Source of the DNA: Monomorium pharaonis
Taxonomy: Eukaryota; Arthropoda; Insecta; Hymenoptera; Formicidae
Assembly (NCBI RefSeq): GCF_013373865.1
Contig: NC_050469.1
Location: 10,264,740-10,328,739 of the forward strand
Direction of reading: 5' to 3'
DNA length: 64,000 nucleotides
Below, piece by piece: positions 40,301 to 53,700 of this stretch. The notes beneath the pieces were generated by a model. The model saw nothing but the letters and a program-made list of their open reading frames with translations, ran no database searches and had not been told where the DNA came from. The position numbers and the translations under genes are program-made. The first letter of the stretch is position 1. Every line of letters begins with the position of its first letter.

Positions 40301-43300
40301 CTAATAATGTCGATTCCTTGCCGGAAGCGACTGCCATCGGTATTAACAGAGCGTAACCAATATGGTTTCGCAGTGCGTACGGAACGCATACAATACAACA
40401 TTCGTAGCCCAACAGGTGCTCACACACTCGTACACGCCTATGGCGAAATGTTTTCTTTCGGAAGAAAAATGAAAAATACGTTTAGTGTGAAAAATCATCA
40501 TTTCCTTTTTACGCGGAATTGTAGAGGAAAATGTGATATATCTTTTTCTATAAATCGTAATACAATTCGCATAACAAGCGTTATACTTTAGCTCCTGTGT
40601 CTCGTCCCATTTCGCCATGTACTTATCCCTTAAAAAATTCGATACTAAAACGTCGTTAAATCTTACATCTCGAAAAATGTTACTCCAATTCGATTCCAAA
40701 TTATAGCAAAACATTGAGTTCATAAAATCAGCATAATCCGTTGAAAACCGCTTTGCATATTTATTTGCATTGAATGTGATGTTGTCTAATTAACTCCATT
40801 TTTTTTCCCAGTTATTTTTATCATGATCTTTTTTACTTATTTTGTATTTCATATTGCTTATGGAAATATAATTATCGTAGTATGTAGATTATCTCTATTC
40901 ATCTACCTCTTCTATCTGGTACAAATAAATGTATCATTTCACACAGCAGGTTGATATGAAAGGTTATTTCTCATCGATTATGCGTGCCTATAATTAAAGT
41001 GTGTACATGTAAATGCGTGTAACGCAAACCGCGATTAAAGCGGGATCGATCATCTCGCGTTTCCGCATGCTATCGTCGGGTGCGCGTTTAATCACACGAT
41101 TATCGGACGACGGCACATGTCATTACGTAATTTAGCGATCGTTTATCGCTTTGTATATTGATGAAGTAACTTCTTCGTATCCACAAGATTCGCTTAATCC
41201 TATCCTTGCAAAGCCAAATGAATCATTCAATAGGAGTGCGCGGGACAAATCCCTCGTTTTAAGAAACAAATTGCCTTCGAAAATATTTAATGCAAAATCT
41301 ACCTCTTTCATATGTACGTCACAATTCTTTTATGCATTATTATTAAAGAAAAAAAAAATTTTAAGTAAGAAATATCGAGGTTCAAATTTAGAGCGATTAA
41401 GTATTTATGTAAATTCGTAATTTTCCTGTCCTTCAACGACTTTACTTTTTTTTTTTACTTTATTAAAGGTTCCAATTTATGTATGATGTATATTTATCAA
41501 AAAATAAATGATATGGGTTACAAAGTTTAAAAGAATGCAATTCAATCGCGGTACTTCTGCGAACCTGTTTCGATAAACGCAGATAAGAAAAATACGTAAA
41601 TACGGTAAGTGATATTATAATGGCCGTAAAAGAAACGCGATTATTATGACGACACGCAGAAGAACAAAAGTGAGCCATTCCATTGCAACTGACGCGCGAT
41701 CGATATCGACGAATACAATCCGACACTAATCGAGGTCGTTAAAGCACCACAAGCGTGTTGATTTACAGGCGGTGTCAATTCGATGTTTACCAGAATCCTG
41801 CGAGAGTTGGAAACAGTCGTTGCATTAAATTTCAAGAGAGCGAGTGAGAGAGAAATGTCGACCAATACACAACAAATACTTCATAAACATTATCGGTAAA
41901 CGTCAGAAATAAAATAAGTAAAAAAAGTCATATCGCTTAATGGTCGTGTAACATTCTATAATTTTTCATCACAACTATATATAGCTTTTATCACATTTGT
42001 ATATCAAAATACAGGCTTCTAATTTAATTCTAATTTATTATGTAATTTGAAGATGAAAAAATATAATGAATACAATTTCTTTTGAGCGTGCCGTTATTAA
42101 AGATTTTTCCGTTTGTCTTAATCTCTTGAAATGCAACTGATTAAATATTATAGAATCAGAGAAAGAAACTTTCTGGAAGAAACGGGGAATAAATAGCGGC
42201 ACACACAATAGCAGCCAGTGATTACTGAATGACGGCATTTCGACGCATCGAAACAATAGCGAATTGGCTGATCGATAAGTCCGACGCTAATTAACGGCAT
42301 TAATTCATCTGACATGCTGGCACAATTCGCCAATGTGAAGGAGCCATTATAATGGCGCTTGCTGGCGTCTCTCACATTAACGGATTGCCAAAGCCGGAAG
42401 TTTCGATAGCGGAAACGGCAAGCCGCGCGTGGCTATGTTTGTATGTGAGCGACCCACTTCGTCCAACTCCGACGAAACCGAGAGTGCCCCGAGAACGTGC
42501 GTGCGTGTATACATTTTACGTGTATGTGTGTTATTGCACACAGCGACGTGTAGATGATGAGCGTTTCGCGCAAAAGAAACCTGGTTATCGCGCACGAAGA
42601 GCTATCGGGTCGTGCCGGCATTCTTCTCTCTTTCTCCCTATAATTTCTACCCTTGGTTCACACGCTCAGTCTGTCGAATACTTTTTTAAATTTTCTTTCT
42701 TTTTTTAATTAACTTCCTCGCATCGCGTTTAATTCATCTCCCTGTAATTAATTTATTTTTCGTTGTCTTCAGTAACGTTCAATTTACTTTGTCGTGCGTA
42801 TTTATTTGAGAGAATTACGGAGGTGCGTCATGTCTCTGTTACATTTTAAATTTCTTTGAAAATATCTTTGAGACCGATACATTAGGATATCGATACGTGG
42901 AGACATTTACAAACCAAAATTTATCATCCAAAAAAATCTTAAGTTCTTCCCGAAGCCAAATTCGTTTTGCTTTAATGTTTTTATATTGTTAAGGATTATT
43001 GTCAGATGACACTTTAAAAGTCCCGAAAGATATTTTAGCACCACAATTTATTTTCGAATTACTACCGTTTCCACTATGTCGCTTTCTTTCCATGGTCAGA
43101 GAGGAAGTGACCGGCAATGACCTATTTTCGTGAATAGCTGTTCTCGTCAAGGAGTGAGAGTATTTCCATTGTCCCAAAGAACCGTCTACACATGAAACGG
43201 AATATTCGAACAAAGTGCATACGCCCATTTCCTTCGGCGAGCGAAAGAAAGTGTCTTAACGCACAGACTGGGGCAAAAATAATAAATAGAAGACACAAAA

Positions 43301-44697
43301 CGCTTTTCCGTAACAACACGATACAAAAAATATGCAAAGAAAAACCAAGAATAGAAATATAGGACGTTTAACTTTTATACTAACTTTCGTGTATTATGTT
43401 TTTTTTATACGACAAACTCAAATTTATTTGAAATTTAGATAAAGAATATTTTAAACAACTATTTGAAAACATAAGTTTATGTGCTCGACTTATCTCTGTA
43501 ATATTAAAAATAACAGCTCACATTTTTTTAGCCCCTTTGGAATAGATAAAGGTTATAAATTTGAAACAAAGATACCGCCGCCAATCCCTAATGTATCTTC
43601 TAGGACTAACACCGTTGAACATTAGAAATTCAAGAAGAACATCCGACCATTTCAATCAAACCCATGTTACCGCAACGTGTCTTGCGTAGAGGAAATGAAA
43701 GGATCGAAGAAGAATGCGAGGGTGAAGGGATGGGGCCAGGCGGCGAAAGCGAGGGAAAGGACGAGAGGGAAGATCTTGTAGTAGGTACGTTTTAAAGGGA
43801 TTCATGACGGTTGGATGAATTCTTTCTCACGGGGGTGGGCAACCCTTCCCCTCTCATCAGGGCGTAAAATCGGGGACCTGCGCGCCGAGATGTACCGTTA
43901 AATGAGCACGCTGGATTGCAAGAAACTGGGTTATCCATTCCTGCGGGATCGTGATGCTTCACTCTAACGGAACTCTACCGATTAGTAGAATTTCGTAGCA
44001 GGTAAAAGGACAAGATAGACACATAGAACAACCCTTAGATCTTGTCTCGGTCTACTTTCTTTCTTTCTTTCTTTATGCCCAACACAACTATCCCGTCCTT
44101 TCTCCCTTTACTTTTTTTTCATTGGGAAGTTACATTTCCTAACTTTATTTTTTATTTTCAGCAAGAGGCCGTCTCTCGACACAAAACCCTTTGAATCCGT
44201 AAAACTTTCTCTACAATTAAAGTAAAGATAATCTGGACACAGTTGTATTTGTATTTAACAATTTCACTTTTTTCTAAAACTAGCAAATAAAATAGCAAAA
44301 TGCTTGATTTGTTATTAGCATATTTATGCTTACATAAAAATTGCTCTTTATTAAATGTAAATAGATGGAATATCCCCGTTATCACATCTGATGTAAATAT
44401 AATTCTTATTCAATGTATTAAATCTGTGGTAATTAGTTCTTCTCAAAGATAGGGAAAATTTTTACATGCAATCTTTCCTTAATAATAATTAAAGAGCAAA
44501 CTATATGTATAACGTCTGTTTTCAAAATAATAATTTTGTGCAATCAAGTATATAATCTCAATGCTGTAAAGCAGAATAATTTTAATGAAAAATAATCGCA
44601 TTGCTTATGCAACAAAATGATATCTGTTCGGAAAGAAAGGGTTAAATGTTATATGCAATCATCATTACGTTACTTCTTGCGTTTTTTTTCCTGCAAG

Positions 44698-44745
<48 letters not shown>

Positions 44746-47700
44746 CAAAAGAAATGTATTCTGCGTCGGAGGATTTCGATTAATCAATAAGCTTAATTAA
44801 CTGAACCAAAAAAAACGACGCGCAAATACGACATCGCGAGGATCCAGTTGTTTCTCGCAAAAGACTCATTACGTAAAATAACAACGTAGAAATCTAATTT
44901 CTCAATTGCGCAACCCCGACCGTGTGCGTTGCTCCGCGCCGGTATTTGGTGAACTTTCTTTTTCCTCCCGCGTCTCCCTTCTCTACCCCTGTTTGACCGT
45001 GCGCTCCTCGTCTACCTGTGGGCATTCCGTGTCTCCCTGATCGGTCTTGCGCCGTTCATTCGAGAAGGAGAATTGCGACAATTCGCCGTAAAGGTCACTG
45101 GCCAGTTCACAAATTACCGGTTCGTTAATTCGCGGGCAAACGAGGATTACCGGAGGAGCGAACAGAGGAGGGATACAGAAGGGTGTCAAGGACGGGCACG
45201 ACAATCACGGCAATCACTACAACGACCACGACGGCGACGGCGACGGCGATGATGCTACGTCGTTCTCTGGGTGAACATGGGAGAGCTCGAGAACACTGTT
45301 GTAGCTTCCATTGGAAAATGGTACTCTCATTGCTGTCGCGTCCCGACAACCGTGCTGCATTGTGCAATGCGAGCCGCGCGTAACGGCCGCCCAGTATAAA
45401 ACGCGCCGTATTACATAATGTTAATCGTGCCGCGACACCATCGTCAACCTCCGCGCGATAATATAATAACGCGGGCACGAGCTCGTCGGTGCCGTTAGAT
45501 TTTTTTTTGCTCGTCAAGCTGTCCCTCACACGCGCGAATACGAAATGACCGGGACAGTTGTGCGTGCGCATGGAGCAATTATGGCAGTGGGCCATGGTTA
45601 AACGTAATATTTTCCCGTGATAAAAACAATAGTCGTCATGGAAATATTACGGGACAGCGTGTGACCGAGTTAAATCCACTTGTCAATTTTCGCGAATAAC
45701 GCTCTCCGAATTATTTTTAGTTTTAGTACTGTTATTATTATAGATATTGTGAACTCTCTGACAAAATAAATCGTGAAAGCTTTGCAGAAATCTCTCTAAA
45801 TTCGAAACGCTTATTATCCATTTATTCCTTAAAGCTGCATGACGAAAGAGTATTTCGTCACGAGAGGATATCTTCACGTCGGCACATTTATACCATAATT
45901 ATATTATTTAACAACGCCTTCATAATTAGTGTACGTTTTTATTCTTCCCGTCTCTCGTTTTATAACGAGCGACCAAAAACTCGCCTCAAGTCACACTGGG
46001 TTGCAACGTGCGCGGCACACTCGAGACCAGAATGCATCCAACGACCCTTTACACCCTCTCGTCATCATCCCCTCTCCCTTCCCCCCACGACGGATCCCCC
46101 AGAAATCGAACAAAAAGCGCGAGAGCGATTACACGGTTTGCCCGTCACGCACCTCTCCGAGGAAGGAGGGGAGGAAGGAGAAGAGGAGAAGGAGAACTAC
46201 ACCCTACGCCTCGTTGCTATAATAGTCTAGGCGGCTCTAGCGTAGGCTCGCCTAGCCCACAACACGCTCTACTATGTAGGTCAGGGCTGGTGCATTCAGT
46301 GACGCGCGCTGCTCTTCCTCTATGCACCGTTCGCGTACCTACGACACACATACACGGGACGGCTCTCGTCTCTCCGGCTCCGTCTAACGGGTGTCGAAAG
46401 AATCCCATTGTCGTCCATCGATCGTACCGTGTGCCGTTCGTTTTTCGATACTTTCAACGTCGAGCCGCAATTCATAAAGCAACGTTAATTCCGGTGAAAG
46501 AAGGACCACGGGTCTCGACAAACGTGGATTGAACGGTAATCCCATTGTACCGAGGTCTTTCGGTGCGCTGTTAATTCCCGCTAATATTCATACAAGCTTT
46601 CTCTCGAGTAATTACCTTTGTACATTCGCGGGTACCTGCGCGCGTTGCGTTCTATCTCTTGCGAGTTTACAAACGAAAGCTGAACAATGTTTGAGTAAAA
46701 AATTGGGAGGGCTACGAACTATAAGTTTATAAATTTACGTCTTGATGTATTACGAGTTTGAAGGAAAAAAAAATGAAGAGAGTAAGATGATAATTTTTAA
46801 AATTTATACTACAAAATTCAAAGAATTTGTAAGCTTTAGTGTATCTACTAAAAAATTTGCCGCGATAATAAATTAGCGGTTGCGAAAAATAGGACAGCTT
46901 CGTGAAAAATGGATTTTCATGCAACGCAAAACTCTTGTTAGCGAGGGAAATTTTCCAACATTGTGTTTTCTGTCGATTCATTGGCACGTGAAATCTTATT
47001 TTGCAAAACGCTCGCAACATCACGAGTATGCGTCCAATGAATTGCCACTTGTAATTTTCCAGCGTTGATTCGTTAAAAAAAAAAATCCTTCGTAACGAAT
47101 TTGTGCCCGCGGCGTGTATCGAAACACAGTTGTGAAAAAACAAAAGCGTCAATTCGTACAACTTGTTCGGAATCGATTGGTTTCGTTCGTTTTGTTCCGA
47201 CGCATTATTACTTCCCTATCGATCAGTCGACATATAAAATTTGATGCACGCTGGAAATTAATTGCGCGTCCGTCGGCTGATTATTTTCCACTCGTGATTG
47301 CAGCCACTAGTTGGTAATTAATGCGCCGCTTGTGGGAGATATCGATCGCTCTACAGGGTGTCCCTTTCAAGTGCAGATAGTGCCGATAAGGACTGTTAAT
47401 TAGTACGCTCCGCGTACTCGGCAAGTATGATCGATCTACGGGGTGTCCGATTGTTCGAGATTGATTCGCGAGCGCGTAGTCGATACGAGAAAGATGTCCT
47501 ACGGGCTCGGAATATCGTCGATCGATTGATACTATTGTCGAATGTTCACCTCGCGGTTTGAATGATCGATGGAACAGGATATTGCGTCTCGATAAGAATC
47601 GCGAAGATATATTCTTGCCCTTTATCGCTGCGTCACGTGATGATGCACCGTGCGTGAAGCAAATCGCACGCATTCTATGCCAAAGTGGGCTAGTCATAAA

Positions 47701-50700
47701 CGAACCTTGTGCAGAGAGTACATTTGCGCCGGACATCTTTTTAACTCTATTCTTTTGATTTGAAAACTGTGGACGAGGTCAAATACAGTGATGCGAGTTT
47801 CACAGATAATATAATTTTTTCTAGTGATTAACTTCCGCAGACTATCCTGTTTTTCACTGTCTAGTCAAACTACCGGGTCACTGGTAAACAGTTGTATTCA
47901 AAGGATTTTTGGATGCCTAAAAAAATCTAAAAAAATTTGGTTCACTTTTCTACTCTTTTTTACATTTTTAAAATAATTTTTGATAGTCTTTACAATCTTT
48001 TACATGCTTTATATTCTTTTGACGTCTAACAATACAATTTGTACAGTTATATCGAAAGGTTTTTTCTTTTTTTTTTTTGCACATATTTGAATTTGAGGTA
48101 AAACAGAGAGAGAGAAATAAAATAGAAAAAATTATCAATATGACCCTGGTCAGTTCGCGGAGAGTCAAGAAGGATAATGCTCAAACATAATTTAAGAATG
48201 CAATAAATGTATATATGATGTTCTTGAACAAGGAATTATATTCTCGCAGAAATTTAATTTGAGACCTCGACCTTTCATGTAATGATTCAGCTTGGAGGAA
48301 TATTAAACTGAATTAATGAAGAATAAGGCGCCGGCACGAGATATGCAGCTGCTTGGAACACTCGGTTTATATGTACACACGGCATATTCCGAATATCCCA
48401 CGTTCCCAAAACGTTTTTACGGCTTCCTCCGAGCGCGAGTATCGAATTTCAATGATTCGAGAGGCGTAAGGAGAGTTCCGCTCCCGTCGAAACGTAGACG
48501 CACGTCTCATTTCTCGACGTACAAACATAAAGTTTACGTTTCAACATTCCCCTCTTGTTTCTTTCAGAGGGTTCAGAGGAAGGGTAGAAACCGAAATGCT
48601 GCGAGTTCCAACCTTAACCGTAAATCTCCTCAACGCTGAACTGTTAATCTTAATCCTCAAATGCGTGAATTTATTTCTGTGTTTGATTTAAAGCCGTTTC
48701 GAGCACTAAGCAAGATTCATGCGCTGAGAGAAATAATGAAAATTTAGTTGTTCTTGGGAACATTGTCACGTACAAGATATAACGTTACAACAACTAACGC
48801 GATATATCGGGGGGATCTTGGAGAAGTAAAACTTTTTTTTTTTTTTAATAATGGCATTTTACACCTATAACTTTAGACTGCGTCTGTATGACGCGTTTCC
48901 TCTAACTGAATAGTCATTTAGTCTCGAGAGATGCGAAAAATCGTGCTGTCATCACTAATTGTGTTTTGCCTCCGTGGAACCGCATCGCGCTTTCATGACT
49001 GTTAGCGCGTGCCAAGACCGCGACACGGCCTCATAAGCGGGACACCCGGTAGACGAAGGTAAGCGTCGCCGTGCCAACGTTCCAATAACCACTCGAGAGC
49101 GCAAGGACAGTCTACCCCAGTTTTCCTATTGCGACCGCCTACAGCACGTCGTCCTTCACCCCCTCCGCGCCCTGCTGCCGCGCGCGCTCGTCACCCTGCC
49201 GCCCCCTCCGTCCCTCCCCGTCCCCCGCCGATTACCTCCATCTCGGCATCCGCCGCTCCTATTCTCGTGGACACACTCTCTTCCGGGCCGATCGGCGTGG
49301 AAAATGCCGCGGGAAATCGATCCCGGCCGGACGAAGCGGAAATTCGTGAGGCGTGAGACCGGGGTAAAAGGGTGGACCGAGAAAAGGGCGAGCGAGGGTG
49401 ATCATCGTCCCTCTTCTTGGTCAAAGACGCAGGAAGAGAAGTTCTTGGTTTCCAAGGAGAAGAGAAAAAGAGGCGACGGTGCGGTCGACATTGCCTTTCC
49501 CTTGGAGACTATAAAAAAGGAATCTTCGCGCGGAGGCTGCAAAGACAACGGTCGGTGGCGCGGGTTAAAGCGGAGAGGAGTAAGAAGGGTGGAAAAACGG
49601 AGAGGCGCAGGCGGGAGTTGGACTACGTATCGAGGAAAAAAAAGCAGCCGCGGAGAATCACGGGGGGGAGTCGACGAGCTCTTTTTTTTTTCGGTGAGCA
49701 GAGCAAAGAGACGACGCCCGGAAAAAAAAACGTTCGGAGAGGGGGAGTAAGCCTCCTCTCCCTCCCTCTCTCTCCTCCTCTTCGCCGCGACCGAGGGCGG
49801 CGCGAGGGAAATTAAGCGTGCGAAGAGCAGCCACGGGAGGGTCCGGATGTAGGTCAGTTTCGCGAACGCATTCGGGGATAATTTTAAATCGGTCGCGCGC
49901 ACCTGAGACCCGCGCGGCGCCCCCGATATTGACACCCTCTTGACCGGGTCCCTCGCACTCAAGAGCCCTATATTATTTCTTATAAAGATCACGTGACAGT
50001 TTTATTAAGCTGTTTAGTTACCGCTGGCGTAAATAAATCGTCGATGGATAATCGAATATGAGTATCTATTCCGCGTATGTTTTAATTAAAATATGTGATA
50101 AAATAATATGTACGTGTAATCCGCGATGTCGCAGTTTCGCGAATAAAGTCTTCTTACGTACGCACCACCAATTATAAATCCTCGACTTTCAATTTTCAAC
50201 TTTCCAACATTCGCAGCTCTTTGCAGCTCTTCGTTTTACGCTGTCAACTTTCATCCCGCAAGTCACAACGATTGACTTTCAAATCTCGATCTCGTTATTC
50301 GTGTCTAGCTCGTGTTATCATTAGAACAATCTAGAGACGGACGACGTATCTCTCTCTCTCTCTCTCGAGGAAACAGCTTGGATAACTCCTATACATTTAA
50401 TTGCCTAATGCAATTAAAATATTTTACAATGATAAATATATTAATATTTTATAAGTATACATTAATAAATAACAAATCTATGGAAATGTATAATTCCTAA
50501 TTCTTTCGAGGAAGTAAATTTAATACCGGCGAGATAGGTAACGTTATTCCGCGGCTACGTATGAAGGAAAGTCTCGCGATGCTGAATATAGGACGCACTT
50601 CTCCTTTCTAAAGACACGACGCGTCACTTCGCAGAGCCAGTTGATAACTTAAATCGCACCGAAACTGACAGTCGATTCGCCGAAGGAGAGAAATCGCGTA

Positions 50701-53700
50701 TTCACCTCGGCGATGCCGGCGCGCGGTGCACCACCGTCTGGAATTCGTAGAGCGGACAAAAGGATAGGAGGGGTGGGAGGAGAGAGAAAGAGCGAGCCGA
50801 CGAGCAAGCTGTGGAGTACGCAGGAGGGTGCGCATAGACAGGAAGCGAGTCCTTCCTTCCTTGGCGGGCCAATATCCTGAATCACAATGAGCTCGCGCGC
50901 TTCCTCGAACCATTAGCTATTTAAATACAAGCGCCGACGGCCATTCCGTCCTCGCCGTCGTCGCCGGCGGCGGCGGCGGCGAACGCGCGCGGCACGGATG
51001 TTCGCTAACAATAATATACCAGATATGGTACGCGACGAGTGTCGGATGCCGTTTGAGCGTTATATGTTTGGATAACTATATTCTGTGGACGATTATTATG
51101 GTAGCATCAATTTTATCATGTTGAATAAATAATATTTATCATATATCATCTGCAACGTTATACAAGGTTAATCTTCTTCGTACAGTCTTAGAACGAATCC
51201 TGTCACAGTACGGTAGTGGGAGATAGATTAAAGAAGCAAAAAGTCTCGAATGTCGGAAAGATTGCGTTAATGAAGAGAGAGAAAGAGAGAGAAATGGAGA
51301 GAGGGGGGGGGGGAGGATGACAATATATCCCCATCACGTTTTACAAAATGAGGCGACAAACGAACGACGTCTATCATCAGAAGATTCTCGAGACTGTATC
51401 AGGTTAACGACATCATCCGGCGATCTTCAGGGCGTGTCCGGACTCGTTTTCTTTTTTTTTTTCCTGCCACGGACTGCTAAGAGAAAAGGGGGATGAAGCA
51501 GAGAAAGAGAGAAAGAGAGATAGAGCTAAACCCTGTGCAGTCGCTGATTAACCCTACGGTCGACAGACGCTGCTGCTTTTCCCCCGGGAGGCGATCGAAG
51601 CGTCTTCATTTCCTGATTAACTCGCCGAGCCGCTCGCAGCTTGTACGTTCCGAGAGAGGAGCGCAGCCGGAAGTAATCCGTCTTTCTCTCCGCGCGCTCT
51701 CGCGACCGGGAGGAAGAGAGAAGAAAGGAGGACGCGAGAGGCGAGGAGGCGCGCGAAGAAGAGAGAAGAATGGCTGACTCGAATTCGCTTCGAGTGATTT
51801 AAAGGCTGGAATTATCTTTTCCTCCCGTTCCTCTGTGCCCTCCAGCTTTCCCTCCTCCTCGCCCGCCACTACTCCACCGCCTTTTATCGAATTCTTTGCG
51901 TCGCGACTATATCGTCCGCGATTTCCATCACACGTCTTAACAGAATGACAATTGACTCTGCAATTATGCATGCGAGATCACCGGTGGCACGTTCGTTCAT
52001 AAAGATATAAATAAAACCAGCCGATATTAAGACAATGTTTTGAGAATCTTAGCTTGGGATTAACATACATAATACGTTGCATTATTAAAAGTGCAAAAAG
52101 GTAATAGCATAAACTACGCGTTCGTTATGTTGACAAAAATTTCAACACTCGCTCCAATCAAAAAGACTTTTCAAAGTCGATGCAATTCTTAATGCAATTT
52201 TTCGCAATTATATTATTGTCTTGTGACCGTTTGTAACACTTTCATTCCAGATACATTATAATATATTAATTATAAAATATATGTGACACCGCGAGCTAAT
52301 GGCGGTTACTTGCATTAAAATAATACTTTCACGATGAATTATTCGTAAGGTGGAAACTTCGCCTTAAAATAATAAAACAAACTTGACATGACAAACGGTA
52401 CCGAATATAAACGTCCGAAATCGGAGCTGTCGCGCCGTTGTTATTATGCCGAGCACTTTCGTAACTCACACCGGCCGGCAATCCGTAATTTCATTTTATC
52501 TGATTACGTGGCCGACTTATCGCTCGAGTACCCCGCGTCGGAGCGCGATAAAATAATTTCTGCCATCCTTCCCCGTATGCACTTTCTTTCTCTACGCGCT
52601 GGCACACTTCTTACGCGCGCGATAACAATTTTATCTGATAACACAACATTATATTTCGGCGTTACGGCGAATCGAGGGGGCGCTTGTTGACCGGGATTCA
52701 TTAATCGAAGCAGGAAGTACGCGATGACTTTCGCGGAAATTGCCGAGACGACCTCGACTGGCGTGCGATTTATCTGCTCTCCTGCATTCTCTGTGGAGGT
52801 CAAAATTACAGAGAACGTTGAATATATCATTATCTAATTAGTCGATTTCAAATACGCGCTCTCTGCGAGCTTTATTTTATTCCTTTTCCTTCACTTTGTT
52901 ATGCCTTTTTTCTGTTGTTGTTGAGAGTGCATGATTAGGATACAAATAAAAATCAACAGACGATCATTAATGTCAATATTTTTAACGAAATAAACATGTA
53001 AAATACGATTAGCAATCTACGCGATTCACTTTGTCCGGCACGCGTTACGCGAAATTGGCACTTTGCTGTGCTGATCAAATAAAAATGTCTTTGGATGTGC
53101 GAAATGAATCAATACTTCAGTCGCATTAATAACATCAAAAAATATATTTTCAAAAAGTAAAATATTTAAAAAGAACAGCGATAATACTCAAATATGTAAA
53201 CGACTATTAGAACGCGAAAAGTCTGAACTTTTAATCTCTACGAAATGAGGAGCCGCTATGTACATTGAAACATATGACAATATCATATTTTAAGGCAAAA
53301 AGTACAATAAATTATAATAAATGTTACTCAAAGAAAAGCTGTAAGATTTGGAAAATATACTCCTCCATCCTTTAAAGTTTAAATCGAAAAGATAATAAGG
53401 AAACTATATTGAACCGCATATAAAAGATATTGATGAGAATATCCTTTAGCTAGAAATGCGATAAACAAATCATCAAAGTACCATATGTTATCCGTTTTTT
53501 TAAAATTAAGTAAAAGAGTTTAAATTAACAAAATTGTATACAAAGAAAAGGAGAAAACGGTTTTAAATTTATTAGCGTCATATATTTCATTATCTATTGT
53601 ATTACTTTGTTTTTTATTCTGAAAAAATTTGGTTAATAGAAAGAAAAAACATCATTTAGGTAACTTCTTAACCTTTTTTAAACCCTTTTTCAAAATTTTT

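Larger units (their letters stand above)
36064..45000. other. Intron 1, part nearest exon 2: ETS cores and microsatellites
   Basis: Holds a TG tract (36315), ETS cores at 38443, 39097 and 42394, a GGTCA half-site cluster around an AGGAAGTG word (43094-43122), a CTTT tract (44055) and a TC tract (44701). No coding frame is credible. 43380-43680 and 44160-44700 are AT-rich and show nothing else. Confidence 0.55.

Noticed and set aside
45094..45106. AGGTCA-C-TGGCCA as a further EcRE
   Set aside because: The left half is perfect, but the right half misses two consensus bases including the core A; not distinguishable from chance.
49402..49992. Minus-strand 196-codon frame
   Set aside because: Lies over purine-rich DNA whose complement is C/T-rich, giving Ser/Pro/Leu/Phe-rich chance protein; open in other frames too.
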